Origin: Larkinella knui
GTDB lineage: Bacteria > Bacteroidota > Bacteroidia > Cytophagales > Spirosomataceae
Length of the DNA stretch: 64,000 nt
Assembly (NCBI RefSeq): GCF_003858645.1
Contig: NZ_RQJP01000004.1
Location: 558,001 to 622,000 of the forward strand
Reading direction: 5' to 3'
Made by a program: the position numbers and the translations under genes. Each line of letters opens with the position of its first letter. Position 1 is the first letter of the stretch. Shown one piece after another: positions 8,823 to 18,340 of this stretch. Under the pieces are notes generated by a model that made no database searches, was not told where the DNA came from, and saw only the letters and a list, made by a program, of their open reading frames with translations.

Positions 8823-9790
8823 GATCGATCCATTAAACGGTAAGGCATTAACCGGATGGCACTATACAATTTCATGACCGGTGCCGGCACAATGTAATTT
8901 TGTATGATTTCCTTGGCAACCGCCTGCTTGGGTTTGCCCAGATAAAGGTACTTCAGGGCGATTCCGGCGCGTCGGAAATAACTTTCGCTATACTGGTTCG
9001 CTTCCAGCATGAGCTTGTAATACCGCGCGATGTTCCTGCGCAGTACCTTGTCATATTTATAATCCAGCTCCCGGTTGATGTTGGAATACATCAGAATCCG
9101 GTTGTTCAGAAACTTCTTATCCTTTTCATTGTCCGCATAACTGGCACCGCCGAGGTTTTTGCGGTAAACGGACATTACCTCGTCAATATACCCAATTGGT
9201 CCGGCTTTTGCCAGCAGCACATTCCGCGGAATATCGCCACTCTGCGACTGGTAATACCAGGCCGGATACTCCGGTATGGCGTTTTTCCGAAACATGATGC
9301 TGGAGGTCGCCATGAAAAAAATTTCATCCTCGCCAATCAGATCGTCGATGGTCACCACCGGTTTTTTGTCTTCTACCAGGAAGATCGGCTCCAGCTTCTC
9401 GTCCTCGAACACCACTTTGGCATTCGTGAAACAGGACGAATACTCCGGATGCTGATCGAGCATATCGGCCTGTTTTTGCAATTTATGGGGATTGATCCAG
9501 TAATCATCTCCGTCCATCTGGGCAATGTATTCACCCCGTGCCTCCTTAAACGTGCTCAGGGCATTGTGCATGCCGTTGTTACCCAGATTGGTCGGATGCA
9601 GCAGCAACCGGATTTGATCGGGATAACGAGCCTGGTATTCCGCCAGAATGTCGCGGGTATTATCTTTCGATAGATCGTCGCCTACAATCACCTCAAAGTC
9701 GAAGTTCGTCTGCTGACTCAGAACGCTGTCGAGCGTCTGTCGAACGAATTTGGCGTGATTGTAGGTAACGATACAGACGCTTACCTTCAT
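8819..9790 (-). CDS. Family 2 glycosyltransferase
   Basis: A 323-residue GT2 enzyme with SVCIVTYNHAKFV at the N-terminus, VGDDLSKDNT as the nucleotide-sugar loop and AQMDGDDYW as the DxD metal site. The C-terminal third is helical and basic, typical of cell-wall or exopolysaccharide transferases. I prefer the start at 9790, one base after the stop of the PhyH gene; an ATG at 9808 would add six residues and overlap. It is translationally coupled to both neighbours. The acceptor and donor sugars cannot be told from sequence. Confidence 0.87.
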   Translation of the reverse strand: MKVSVCIVTYNHAKFVRQTLDSVLSQQTNFDFEVIVGDDLSKDNTRDILAEYQARYPDQIRLLLHPTNLGNNGMHNALSTFKEARGEYIAQMDGDDYWINPHKLQKQADMLDQHPEYSSCFTNAKVVFEDEKLEPIFLVEDKKPVVTIDDLIGEDEIFFMATSSIMFRKNAIPEYPAWYYQSQSGDIPRNVLLAKAGPIGYIDEVMSVYRKNLGGASYADNEKDKKFLNNRILMYSNINRELDYKYDKVLRRNIARYYKLMLEANQYSESYFRRAGIALKYLYLGKPKQAVAKEIIQNYIVPAPVMKLYSAIRLMPYRLMDRS

Positions 9791-9791
9791 C

Positions 9792-10607
9792 TTAATTGAA
9801 AATTTCATTCATCTGACTAACCGCCGGAAAATCGGGCGTAATCAGCTCGGCCTGAGGCTTGTAGATGTAGGCTAACGGATAGCCGCGTTCGATGAATGTA
9901 GTTTCCAGTAAGTTGTTATACCGAAGCTGCACCGACCACCGGACCGACTCCGTCGAGTTAACGCCGGAACGGTGAACGAGAAAAGCGGAGAAAAACAGCA
10001 CATCACCCACTTCAAACTCAAGCTGTTGCCAGTCGTCGGTCAGCAGTTCGTCGGGAATGGTGCCGATGTAATCTACTGAGGTTGAATCATATAAGCCAGC
10101 GCGGTGGCTGCGAGGTAAGATCTGAAGCGCGCCCAGATCGGCTCCCGCCGGAACCAGCGGAAACCAGACCACCACGCTGTCGAGCGAGCCCTGACCCGTC
10201 CGCCAGTCCTGGTGTGCACCCAAACGCCAGTAGTCATCGCGTTTGGCCAGGTGCCGGCTGTTGAACATCATGGCCGGCCGGACACCGATGACGGGATAAT
10301 CCAGACCCAGTTCCTTCAGCGTGTCCGTAATGCGGGAATCGGTTCCCAGCCGGTGCAGCGAAACCATGTGCTGAACCTGTTTGCCCGTGTTGGCAAACGC
10401 CGTGAAGTCGGCGGCAAAAAACCGGTACATCGCCTGTTCGAACGATGGCAGATCGTCAATATCTACGGTTTCGCCGAGCGTCCGCTGAATTTGGTAGGCA
10501 AATATTTGGCGACCTTCCCGGTGGATGGCCGTAATTAGTTCTTTATCCAGAAAATTTTTCAGCAGAACGTACCCTTCCTGCTTGTATGACTCGCGCAGTG
10601 ATGACAT
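9792..10607 (-). CDS. Phytanoyl-CoA dioxygenase (PhyH) family protein
   Basis: A 271-residue Fe(II)/2-oxoglutarate-dependent oxygenase. The facial triad is visible as HQD (HQDWRTGQG) and a distal histidine in FLVHRSGVN; an arginine in ESVRWSVQLRY probably binds 2-oxoglutarate. The family hydroxylates small molecules, lipids or sugars. It is the first gene of an operon with two GT2 glycosyltransferases, which suggests modification of a glycan precursor or of a small molecule that is then glycosylated. A very good Bacteroidota promoter lies about 65 bp upstream. The substrate is unknown. Confidence 0.85.
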   Translation of the reverse strand: MSSLRESYKQEGYVLLKNFLDKELITAIHREGRQIFAYQIQRTLGETVDIDDLPSFEQAMYRFFAADFTAFANTGKQVQHMVSLHRLGTDSRITDTLKELGLDYPVIGVRPAMMFNSRHLAKRDDYWRLGAHQDWRTGQGSLDSVVVWFPLVPAGADLGALQILPRSHRAGLYDSTSVDYIGTIPDELLTDDWQQLEFEVGDVLFFSAFLVHRSGVNSTESVRWSVQLRYNNLLETTFIERGYPLAYIYKPQAELITPDFPAVSQMNEIFN

Positions 10608-10669
10608 GATGGTATGAATTTGTTTAAAATAGTACTAAACTAATTCGGACTGGTGTGAACATAACCCGA

Positions 10670-10700
10670 CAAATGTACCTTACCTCACTGGTAATGTCAA
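10670..10700 (-). promoter_or_regulatory. Bacteroidota-type promoter for the PhyH-GT2-GT2 operon
   Basis: Read on the minus strand, TTG at 10700-10698 is followed after 20 nt by TACATTTG (10677-10670), matching the TTG-N19/21-TAnnTTTG consensus of the Bacteroidota primary sigma factor. Expected transcription start is near 10663, giving a leader of about 55 nt. Confidence 0.62.
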
Positions 10701-10775
10701 CTTAATCAGCCGTATTTTAGTAAACGTACGCTTCCTGCGGACCTTCTTACCGGTAAGTCGTTATGGAATAATTCC

Positions 10776-11726
10776 TTACTGAACATCTTCCTGTACAGCA
10801 TACCCAAAGCCGGAAGCGCCAAAACCGTTGCCATTGTAGAGCATCGTCCACTGGCCCTGATGCTGAAAAAGATGGCAATAATCCATCATGGACGAATCCC
10901 ACCCTTCTGCCGACCGCTCGATTCCGGCCTGGTCGTCTTTCCGATCCCAGGTAATACCGTCCTTCGACTCGGCATACCCAATCCGGTAGCTCTTTTCCAC
11001 ACTGGTCCGGAAGTCGGTAGCACTCCGGTATGAGTAATACATTTTGTACAAATCCCCGTCTTTAATTACCGCCGGGCGGCCAATGGCATCGGTAAATTCA
11101 TTGTAACCGATACAGGTGATGCCGGTTCGTTCCCAAGTAATGCCGTCTTTCGACTCGGCGTATTTTACGTTATAAAACGGTTCCGGGTGGTTATTGATGA
11201 TTTCAATTTTGGTACACGACAGATACCACATCCGCCAGCGTTCGGTTCCGTCGGCGTCGGTTTCGACCATCACACAGGGCTGGGCGATCCAGACCTGATC
11301 GTAAATCGAACGGTCGAGCAGCGGGCCGTCATAAGCCCGCTCAAAGGTCAATCCACCGTCGCGGCTGATGGCCAGTCCAATCCCGAGCCGGTACCAGGCG
11401 GTTTCGCTTTTGTTCCAGCCGGTATAATACAGCCAGATTTCATCGCCCCGTTTGATGAACCACGAAGGCATCGCTCCGGTTTCGTCGAACATCCCGACAG
11501 CACCTTTGCTCAGACACGGTTTGTCATGAATGTATACGACTTTCGAAAAATCGTTGGCGTCCAGTTCCACAAACGAGGTGGACGACGAACGGTTTTCGTC
11601 GCGCGTGGCAAAATAAACGCGCAACCGTTCGTCGCTAATCGGGTAGGCAAACGGAACCTGGGCGTGCGTACGGCTAAACGGCAGTGATCCGTCGGTTTTG
11701 TAAATAAGTCCTTTTTTAATCCACAT
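10776..11726 (-). CDS. GH43/GH32-like five-bladed beta-propeller protein
   Basis: A 316-residue protein with the repeated glycosidase-propeller pattern: WLYYTGWN, RMWYLSCTK, YKMYYSYRS and WTMLYNGNG strands alternate with AISRDGGLTF, AESKDGITWER and AESKDGITWDR turns. It resembles GH43/GH130-type hydrolases or phosphorylases acting on glycans. No signal peptide is seen, so it is probably cytoplasmic and handles an intracellular sugar precursor. I chose the start at 11726; a longer frame would extend 96 bp into the upstream coding region. It overlaps the GT39-like gene by 11 bp, so the two are co-transcribed. Confidence 0.75.
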   Translation of the reverse strand: MWIKKGLIYKTDGSLPFSRTHAQVPFAYPISDERLRVYFATRDENRSSSTSFVELDANDFSKVVYIHDKPCLSKGAVGMFDETGAMPSWFIKRGDEIWLYYTGWNKSETAWYRLGIGLAISRDGGLTFERAYDGPLLDRSIYDQVWIAQPCVMVETDADGTERWRMWYLSCTKIEIINNHPEPFYNVKYAESKDGITWERTGITCIGYNEFTDAIGRPAVIKDGDLYKMYYSYRSATDFRTSVEKSYRIGYAESKDGITWDRKDDQAGIERSAEGWDSSMMDYCHLFQHQGQWTMLYNGNGFGASGFGYAVQEDVQ

Positions 11727-13422
11727 AACTATTGGTACTTGTGATCGGTTGTTTGTAGCGGTCAGCGCGGACGTAAATGCGCGTTTTATCAATTTCACCG
11801 GCAAAGCGGTAATTTGCGGCAATCAAGTCCCGTAAAGCACCGAACGATTCGTGAGCCTGCGTGGCCCGGTCATTGAGCCAGAGTGATTGCCCGACGGCAT
11901 CGATAAAAACCGGGGGCTTCGAACGGCGCAGATCGGCCAGGTATCGCTGGCGGTATACGTCGCGCATGGGATGGTTGAACGCGCTGCGAATGGTATGGTT
12001 TTCGTTTACGCCCTGCGGCATTTGCGCTTCCACGTAATACTTACACATCCAGCCCCAAACCGCCAGTTTTTCGCCCGGTTTGGCATATTGTAAAATGCGT
12101 TGGGTTACCGCCGATTGAGGCATTTTTCGGCTATTCTGCACGCAGTCGTTCAAGGGCATCCGGTTTAGGCCCCGGTTCACGTAACGAACCCCGTAGGGAA
12201 TCAAGGCTGCGGCCAGCACTACGGCGGCCATGCGGGTGGCCACCCACCGGCGATTGCGGGTATAGTACCGGATTTCACTCAGAAACCAGGCATTCAGGAG
12301 CCCGATCGGGCCAATCAGAAACAGCAGATAATGGGTATATTCCGAACCCGTACGGGTAATGGCGATCAGGATAAAACCGATCAGGCACACCAGAAACAGC
12401 CACACCTTCCAGTTGGTATACAATCGAAACTGATTTCGGATCAGGAAAACCAGAAACGTGAAACCCAGAAGCACCGAAAGCCAGATAAACCAGTTAAATT
12501 CTTCGATCCGGCGGAAAAAAGCCGGAAGCCGCAGGAGATGATCCCAGGTGGTATGCCCATCGCCGGCACCATAATTGAAATTGGCAACGATGTAAAACGT
12601 AACCATGTCGTCAAATACGCCCGTCAGGGAAGTCAGAGCAACGACCAGGAGCGGAAAACTGATGCCGCCCGCCATGAGCCAGAGAAACCGGCTGGTTTTT
12701 TGACGAACCGTCAGATTCGGACGCGTCAGCAGGTCGATGGTTACGAACAACCCAACGCAGAACATCATCGGAACCGCCTGAAGTTTGCCAAACGGAACCA
12801 TACCGGCCACCAGCCCGACCAGAAAAATCTGACTTTGGGCCGGAATCGGCTCCTGTTGCAAACGCGCATACCCGTAATACAGCAGACTCAGCAGAAAGAT
12901 GGGCAAATGTTCGCTGCTGTAATGAACCAGATCCCCGTTTTGGGTCATGGCCAGCAGAATCAGGGAAGGCATCAGGGCCCAGCGGGCTACCTCTTCGCCA
13001 AACCAGCGTTTCAGCGTTTGGAACAGCAGCCACAAACTGGAAATAATTAGGATCAGACCGGTAATACGGGCCGAGATGTAGTCGAAGGAGAGGCCCAGCC
13101 AACTGGGAATGATGAGCAGGTAGCTGTCGAGCGGGCCGCCGGTTGTGCCGTCGACGGAGCGCCAGAATACCGGATCGATGCTTAAGGTCAGCCCCTGGGC
13201 GATAATCTGACTTTCGTCGGGATTCAGTTCCTGGTTAAAAACCACCACCGGTAACCGCATGAAAACCACCGACCCCAGGGCAATGATCAAAAACAGCTTC
13301 GGGCTTCGCCAGACCGTATTCGGACGTAGCCAGGCCGGGCTTATTGCCAAAGCACCCGTCAGCCAGAGCAGACCGTAGCCAATTCCCAGAAAAACGAGGG
13401 GATTTGAGTCAAAACTAAGCAT
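11716..13422 (-). CDS. GT39-like polytopic membrane glycosyltransferase
   Basis: A 568-residue protein with about 11-13 membrane helices. The first external loop contains NQELNPDESQ, the acidic DE motif expected for GT-C fold enzymes that use polyprenyl-phosphate sugars (PMT/ArnT relatives). A soluble C-terminal region of about 150 residues follows. I set the start at 13422 (MLSFDSN), with GAAGGT just upstream. An earlier in-frame ATG at 13467 is rejected because the extra codons would consist of the terminator hairpin of the previous gene. It probably adds a sugar to a lipid-linked or surface glycan and forms an operon with the GH43-like gene. Confidence 0.82.
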   Translation of the reverse strand: MLSFDSNPLVFLGIGYGLLWLTGALAISPAWLRPNTVWRSPKLFLIIALGSVVFMRLPVVVFNQELNPDESQIIAQGLTLSIDPVFWRSVDGTTGGPLDSYLLIIPSWLGLSFDYISARITGLILIISSLWLLFQTLKRWFGEEVARWALMPSLILLAMTQNGDLVHYSSEHLPIFLLSLLYYGYARLQQEPIPAQSQIFLVGLVAGMVPFGKLQAVPMMFCVGLFVTIDLLTRPNLTVRQKTSRFLWLMAGGISFPLLVVALTSLTGVFDDMVTFYIVANFNYGAGDGHTTWDHLLRLPAFFRRIEEFNWFIWLSVLLGFTFLVFLIRNQFRLYTNWKVWLFLVCLIGFILIAITRTGSEYTHYLLFLIGPIGLLNAWFLSEIRYYTRNRRWVATRMAAVVLAAALIPYGVRYVNRGLNRMPLNDCVQNSRKMPQSAVTQRILQYAKPGEKLAVWGWMCKYYVEAQMPQGVNENHTIRSAFNHPMRDVYRQRYLADLRRSKPPVFIDAVGQSLWLNDRATQAHESFGALRDLIAANYRFAGEIDKTRIYVRADRYKQPITSTNSYVD

Positions 13423-13434
13423 ACCTTCAGAACT

Positions 13435-13468
13435 AAAAAATGTCAGCCGCCTGCGGGCGGCTGACATT
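13435..13468 (-). terminator. Strong intrinsic terminator after the SDR gene
   Basis: TGTCAGCCGCC (13441-13451) pairs perfectly with GGCGGCTGACA (13456-13466) around a 4-nt loop, extended by A-T pairs; on the minus strand it runs into six T residues. It separates the epimerase gene from the GT39-like gene. Confidence 0.85.
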
Positions 13469-13489
13469 TAAATGCGCTCTCAGAACGGG

Positions 13490-14563
13490 TTATATCTGAA
13501 CCTGCAAACGCTTCACCATGCTGTCGTGCATTTGCACCAGGGTTTGACGCAGATCGTATTCCCAATTCCAGTCCGGGTAATGGCTCTTGAATTTTGACAA
13601 ATCGGAAACGTACCAGATGTGATCGCCGATGCGGTTGGTATCCGAATAGCTGAAGTTCATCTTGTTACCGGAAATTTCTTCGCACAGGATCCGGGCTTCC
13701 AGCATCGAGCAATTGGCGTGACGGCCACCGCCGGCGTTGTATACTTCGCCCGGACGCGGGTTCTGGTAAAAATGCCAGAACATGTTTACCAGGTCATGGC
13801 TGTGGATATTGTCGCGCACCTGCTTGCCCTTGTACCCAAAAATGGTATAGTGATTGCCCGTGATCGCACACTTCATCAGGTACGAAAGGAAACCGTGTAA
13901 CTGCGCACCCGAGTGGTTGGGGCCCGTCAGACAGCCACCCCGGAAAACGGCGGTTTTCATGCCGAAATACCGGCCATATTCCTGCACCAGAATATCAGCG
14001 GCTACTTTCGACGCGCCGAACAGCGAGTGTTTAGTATGGTCGATGGACATGTGCTCATCGATACCGTTGGCAAAATACGGGTGACTTTCGTCAATTTCCC
14101 AGCGGGTTTCAGTCTCCACCAGTGGCAAATAGTTCGGATTGTCGCCGTATACTTTATTGGTAGAAGTAAAGATAAATACCGCTTCGGGGCAATGCTGGCG
14201 GTTCATCTCCAGCATATTCAGCGTACCGTTGGCATTCACCGTAAAATCGGTAAAGGGCTCACGGGCCGCCCAGTCGTGGCTGGGTTGCGCAGCCGCGTGA
14301 ACGATCAGTTTGATGTCCGTACCATATTCCTTAAAGATCGGTTCCAGTTCCTCAACTTTGCGGATATCAGCTTTATAATGGCGGTAATTGGTATACGAAT
14401 CCTTCAGACGGTCGCGATTCCAATCGGTTGAGCCATCGGCACCGAAGAAATACTGACGTAAATTGTTATCAACGCCAATTACCAGGTCGAATTTTTCTGA
14501 GAAAAAGGCAACTGATTCACTACCGATCAGTCCGGCAGAACCTGTAACTAATGCAATATTCAT
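13490..14563 (-). CDS. CDP-tyvelose/paratose 2-epimerase-like SDR
   Basis: A 357-residue extended SDR with NAD-binding [11 protein letters not shown] at the N-terminus and [12 protein letters not shown], the TNKVYG variant typical of tyvelose-epimerase (RfbE)-like proteins. The active-site segment reads [12 protein letters not shown]: the expected catalytic tyrosine of YxxxK is phenylalanine (F172) while lysine K176 is kept. This may be a subfamily trait or indicate altered chemistry. I chose the start at 14563 (MNIALVTG), with AAGAAG upstream. It is likely to act on a nucleotide-linked deoxyhexose for LPS or capsule. It is monocistronic, with terminators on both sides. Confidence 0.83.
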   Translation of the reverse strand: MNIALVTGSAGLIGSESVAFFSEKFDLVIGVDNNLRQYFFGADGSTDWNRDRLKDSYTNYRHYKADIRKVEELEPIFKEYGTDIKLIVHAAAQPSHDWAAREPFTDFTVNANGTLNMLEMNRQHCPEAVFIFTSTNKVYGDNPNYLPLVETETRWEIDESHPYFANGIDEHMSIDHTKHSLFGASKVAADILVQEYGRYFGMKTAVFRGGCLTGPNHSGAQLHGFLSYLMKCAITGNHYTIFGYKGKQVRDNIHSHDLVNMFWHFYQNPRPGEVYNAGGGRHANCSMLEARILCEEISGNKMNFSYSDTNRIGDHIWYVSDLSKFKSHYPDWNWEYDLRQTLVQMHDSMVKRLQVQI

Positions 14564-14688
14564 ATCGCTTCTTGACAAAATAAGGTTGGATACATCAAAA
14601 AAATACTATTCTTTGCTGAGAATTAGGTGTAAAGTAAATCAAAAAAATTCTAATTGTCTATACCGCAGGATAAAACCGGCGAACAGTG

Positions 14689-14732
14689 AAAAGGCGATGC
14701 AAGGACTTCATGAAGCCTTTACATCGCCTTGG
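14689..14732 (-). terminator. Terminator after the small lipoprotein gene
   Basis: Positions 14691-14710 pair with 14711-14730 with 17 of 20 matches (AAGGCGATG against CATCGCCTT at the base); on the minus strand the stem ends in GCCTTTTC. It lies just past the lipoprotein stop at 14763. Confidence 0.65.
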
Positions 14733-14762
14733 TCATCCAATCTATTTTTTTCGTTTTTAGCT

Positions 14763-15002
14763 TCAGAGACCTGACTTACCGAACAATTTCTGACGAATTT
14801 TATTCGTGCGTTCCGCTAATTCGGGCCGGGAAGTGTATTTATACGTCGTCTGAACGGCGGCTGAATCCAGGCCGGGGCCGTATACATACTTGTCGCCATC
14901 CCGGTAATCATTCTGACGAATCCTGTTATATTTCTGGTAATCGCAGGAAGTCAGCGAACCGACCACCAGCAGGAATACTCCTATATTCAAAAGACCTTTC
15001 AT
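14763..15002 (-). CDS. Small lipoprotein, unknown function
   Basis: A 79-residue protein with a type II signal peptide and lipobox SLTSC, so the mature part is about 60 residues anchored at a cysteine near position 20. The mature part is polar and rich in tyrosine, arginine and lysine (YQKYNRIRQNDYRDGDKYVYG). It has its own good promoter and terminator, so it is a genuine single-gene unit. I do not recognise the family. Confidence 0.75.
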   Translation of the reverse strand: MKGLLNIGVFLLVVGSLTSCDYQKYNRIRQNDYRDGDKYVYGPGLDSAAVQTTYKYTSRPELAERTNKIRQKLFGKSGL

Positions 15003-15026
15003 ACAAGCGGTTTACAAAATTCAGTA

Positions 15027-15057
15027 CAAAACTATAGACTACCAGCCAATTCGCCAA
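15027..15057 (-). promoter_or_regulatory. Bacteroidota-type promoter for the small lipoprotein
   Basis: On the minus strand TTG (15057-15055), 20 nt, then TAGTTTTG (15034-15027), about 25 bp before the start codon. Both elements match the consensus. Confidence 0.62.
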
Positions 15058-15170
15058 TAATACTTCAAAAATTTATCATTCCGGTTTTCATCCCTACTTA
15101 CTCTGAAGGGGGCTGGCCGGTATCCATCCGGATGTAAAAGACCCCTTTTGGATGGGTAGAGGTGAAATAC

Positions 15171-16961
15171 TCAGCTTTTCAACCGTTCGATTTCATCCCA
15201 GACAAACCGGATCAGGCGCCCGATGTGGTCTTCCGAAAAATCGAACGGAACGTCGGCGGCCCGGTAAATATCACGGATTGGCGCGGTATACCCTAATTTT
15301 AGGGCATTCATGTAGCCCTGTAATCCCTTCCGGTTATCCTGACGGAAATTCATCCAGACGCCAATTGCGCCCAGTTGAGCAATACCGTACTCGATGTAAT
15401 AGAAAGGAACTTCGTACAAATGGAGCTGCTTTTGCCAGCCATAGGCTTCATAGTTGCGCAGACCTTCCCAACTCGTTACGGTATCCGAAAATTCCTCGAA
15501 AATGCGCAGCCAGGCCGTTTTGCGCTCCTCCACCGCATCAACCGGGGTGATAGCGGCCGTTTCGTATACCCAATGCTGAAATTTATCGATGGTAGCCACC
15601 CACGGCAGCGTTTCGATGATGGACTCCAGGTGCTGAATTTTGGCCCGCTTCAGGTCTTCAGGATTTTCAAAAAACACGTCCCAGTAGTCCATGGTCAATA
15701 ATTCCATCGACATCGACGCCAGTTCGGCCACTTCCATAGGCGGATTTCGGAACGGTTTCAGGGGCAGGTCGCGGGTTAGAAACGAGTGCACGGCATGGCC
15801 ACCTTCGTGCACCATCGTCACCAGATCGCGCAGGCTCGAGGTCGCATTCATAAAAATGAACGGCACCCCGATTTCTTCCAGCGGATAATTATAACCGCCC
15901 GGCGCTTTGCCCTTCCGCGATTCGAGATCCAGATGACCCATGGCCTTCATAATCCGCAGACAATCACTTAGGTACGAGCTACCAACGGCGGCATCGAGCC
16001 GGCTGAAACAGGTGATGGTTTTATTCAATAATTCGTCGCCGGTTTTAAACGGTTTCAAGGCCGGTAAACCGTCGGGGTCCACTTTCGCATCCCACGGCCG
16101 CAGGGTATCGAACGATGCGTCGACTTTTGCCAGCTTTTCTTTCCGTTCCAGCGCCAGTTTATCCAGCAACGGCACCACGGCCTTTGAAACGGAAGTGTGA
16201 AAATCGAAGCAATCCTGGGGCGTATAATCGAAGCGGCCCATTGCGGCAAAAATGTAGTCACGAAAATTGGCAAAACCGGCATTGAGCGCCACCTGATGGC
16301 GTAAATCGCGCAGCCGGGTGTAGAGATCGTCCAGTTGCTCTTTATCCTGAAACCGCCGTTCCTGAATTTTCAGCCACACGTCCTCCCGCACCGCCCGGTT
16401 GGGCGATTGCAGCAAGGTGCTGGCCTGGGGCAAGGTGATTTCTTCCGAAATACCGTCCGCATTCGTTATTTCGATGGTCATGGCACCAACCAGAGCGCCA
16501 TACTTGCGTTGCTCGGTCTGGATTTCCGTTTGCAGCGGAATGTTTTCGTCGCGGAAAATTTCAATTGCTTTTTTCATGCCGCGAATGGCAATAGCAAAGC
16601 CGGATTCCCGCAATTCGGCCAGGTAAGGACTCTCGACGGTCCGTTTGTCCAGCGTGTTTTCGTAAGCCGATAGCTGCGGTTGAATTTCAGTAATGAAAAA
16701 ATTGAACTGTTTGATCAATTCGGGATCCGACGTGTCGCAGGTCATGCGGATATACCGCCAGGCAAAGTTTTCGGACAGATACGATTCCAGTTCACTGCGG
16801 TCGGCCAACCATTGACGCAGTTCGCCGGCGTTGTTGATCGGCCGTTCGACGAGGTTATCGTAGAGCGGTTTAACTTCGTCCCAGGTTCTCAAAACAAAGT
16901 CTTCGCCAATAAACGGTCGGGCGGGCCGCGTTGGAAGGATGAGTGTCGTTTCCATATTCAT
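15171..16961 (-). CDS. pepF: M3-family oligoendopeptidase F
   Basis: A 596-residue cytoplasmic zinc metallopeptidase that degrades short peptides. The zinc motif is HEGGH in MVHEGGHAVHSF (about residue 384), followed by the third-ligand region MEVAELASMSMELL with its conserved glutamate. Length and domain order (long helical N-terminal region, then the M3 catalytic half) fit PepF. There is no signal peptide. A second ATG lies two codons in (16955). It is not obviously linked to its neighbours; a 69-bp gap separates it from the reductase on the same strand. Confidence 0.92.
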   Translation of the reverse strand: MNMETTLILPTRPARPFIGEDFVLRTWDEVKPLYDNLVERPINNAGELRQWLADRSELESYLSENFAWRYIRMTCDTSDPELIKQFNFFITEIQPQLSAYENTLDKRTVESPYLAELRESGFAIAIRGMKKAIEIFRDENIPLQTEIQTEQRKYGALVGAMTIEITNADGISEEITLPQASTLLQSPNRAVREDVWLKIQERRFQDKEQLDDLYTRLRDLRHQVALNAGFANFRDYIFAAMGRFDYTPQDCFDFHTSVSKAVVPLLDKLALERKEKLAKVDASFDTLRPWDAKVDPDGLPALKPFKTGDELLNKTITCFSRLDAAVGSSYLSDCLRIMKAMGHLDLESRKGKAPGGYNYPLEEIGVPFIFMNATSSLRDLVTMVHEGGHAVHSFLTRDLPLKPFRNPPMEVAELASMSMELLTMDYWDVFFENPEDLKRAKIQHLESIIETLPWVATIDKFQHWVYETAAITPVDAVEERKTAWLRIFEEFSDTVTSWEGLRNYEAYGWQKQLHLYEVPFYYIEYGIAQLGAIGVWMNFRQDNRKGLQGYMNALKLGYTAPIRDIYRAADVPFDFSEDHIGRLIRFVWDEIERLKS

Positions 16962-17030
16962 AAAATTGCTTACTGATTTCGCCGGGGCGTGGTGAAAAAA
17001 CTAAGCTTTTTTCAATTCTTTGTATAAATT

Positions 17031-18101
17031 TTACTCGATTTCAATGACGACATCATTCGTTAGCGGATGCGCCACGCAGGTTAAAATATAGCCGGCTTTG
17101 AGTTCAGATTCTGCCAAACCGTCTTCTTCGTCCAGATGCACTTTGCCCGACAAACAACGGCCCATACAGGCCGTACACATTCCGGCCTGACAGGAATAAG
17201 GCAGGTCGATGTCCAATTCCAGCGCGGCTTCCAGGATCGTTTGGTGCGGTCCGACAATAAACTTGTATTCGCTTCCCTCGTATAAAACGGTAACTTCCGG
17301 TTTGGACGGCGACGCGTTTACCGGTTCGTCTTCCACAACCTCGCCGTGGACTTCGGGCGAAACCGTCGCAAAGCTTTCTTTATGAACCTGATCGGTCGGA
17401 ACGTTCAGTAATTTAAGGGCTCCACGGGCTTCGTCCATCAACCCGTCGGGGCCACAAATGTAGAATTCGGTCCGGCGGATTTCGTCAATCGGCAGTTCTT
17501 CCAGCAGCTTCAGAATGGACGATTGATTCAGACGACCTCGCAAACCGGTCCAGTTTTCGTCCGGCTGACTCAGCATGTGGGTGATCCGAAACCGCCCGCC
17601 CGCTTGCTGCACCAGTTCATGGAGTTCGTTTTCAAAAATAATCGACGAACGGGTACGGTTGCCGTAGAGCAGCCAGAGTTGCGTCCGGGGTTCAACGTGC
17701 AGAATGGATTTTGCCATCGAAATCAGGGGCGTAATACCGCTTCCGGCTCCGATCAGAATAATCCGGCGCTGATTTTTGGGGTCTAGTTTCGGTACAAAAG
17801 TTCCTAGTGGTTCGAGCGTTTCAAGGCTGTCGTTGACTTTAACCGTGTCGCACAGGTAATTGGAAACCACGCCCCCCGGTAGGCGTTTGATCGTAACGGC
17901 CAGTGACACATCGGTATGGGGCGAACTGGACATGGAGTAGGACCGGCGCACTTTTTGACCTTCGAAAGGCAGGATAAACGTCAGATACTGACCAGGTTGA
18001 TACCGGATAACTTCATTGATGGGGTGCCAGAAGTGGATCGTAACCGCATCCGGTGTCTGGCGAACAACTTCTTTTACTTTCAAAAAATAACGATTTGCCA
18101 T
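17031..18101 (-). CDS. PaaE-like NAD(P)H:flavin/2Fe-2S oxidoreductase
   Basis: A 356-residue electron-transfer protein with three modules: an N-terminal FAD-binding barrel (RRSYSMSSSPHTD), an NAD(P)-binding domain (IGAGSGITPLISM, LLYGNRT, FYICGPDGLMDEA) and a C-terminal plant-type ferredoxin with cysteines in SCQAGMCTACMGRC and LTCVAHP. This order is that of PaaE, the reductase of phenylacetyl-CoA epoxidase, and of related oxygenase reductases. No other paa genes are in the window, so the partner is unknown; many Bacteroidota carry such orphan copies. Confidence 0.87.
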   Translation of the reverse strand: MANRYFLKVKEVVRQTPDAVTIHFWHPINEVIRYQPGQYLTFILPFEGQKVRRSYSMSSSPHTDVSLAVTIKRLPGGVVSNYLCDTVKVNDSLETLEPLGTFVPKLDPKNQRRIILIGAGSGITPLISMAKSILHVEPRTQLWLLYGNRTRSSIIFENELHELVQQAGGRFRITHMLSQPDENWTGLRGRLNQSSILKLLEELPIDEIRRTEFYICGPDGLMDEARGALKLLNVPTDQVHKESFATVSPEVHGEVVEDEPVNASPSKPEVTVLYEGSEYKFIVGPHQTILEAALELDIDLPYSCQAGMCTACMGRCLSGKVHLDEEDGLAESELKAGYILTCVAHPLTNDVVIEIE

Positions 18102-18340
18102 AATTCCATATCGCCGAAGCGATTCCTATTCTTTTTCTATCGGCGGTGAGTGGGCCGTGCTGGACCCGATCGGAAAACCGTTAAGCCAGCGAAGCCGCAA
18201 TATACTATTGAAATGCCAATCCGTTCGGGTAACAAATTGTAGATGATTCAGGTTTGCCGTTCTTTACGCCAAATTTCAATTTGAATTGCCGGGTTGTGGT
18301 TATTTAGGTAGATATTCGCAGCCGAAGTTCTGTTCGATTC

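Noticed and set aside
8900-9673. Plus-strand open frame of about 257 codons
   Set aside because: Antisense to a GT2 gene with clear motifs; no domain of its own.
13423-13467. Longer N-terminus for the GT39-like protein
   Set aside because: The extra codons consist mainly of the terminator hairpin of the preceding gene, and MLSFDSN has a better ribosome-binding site.
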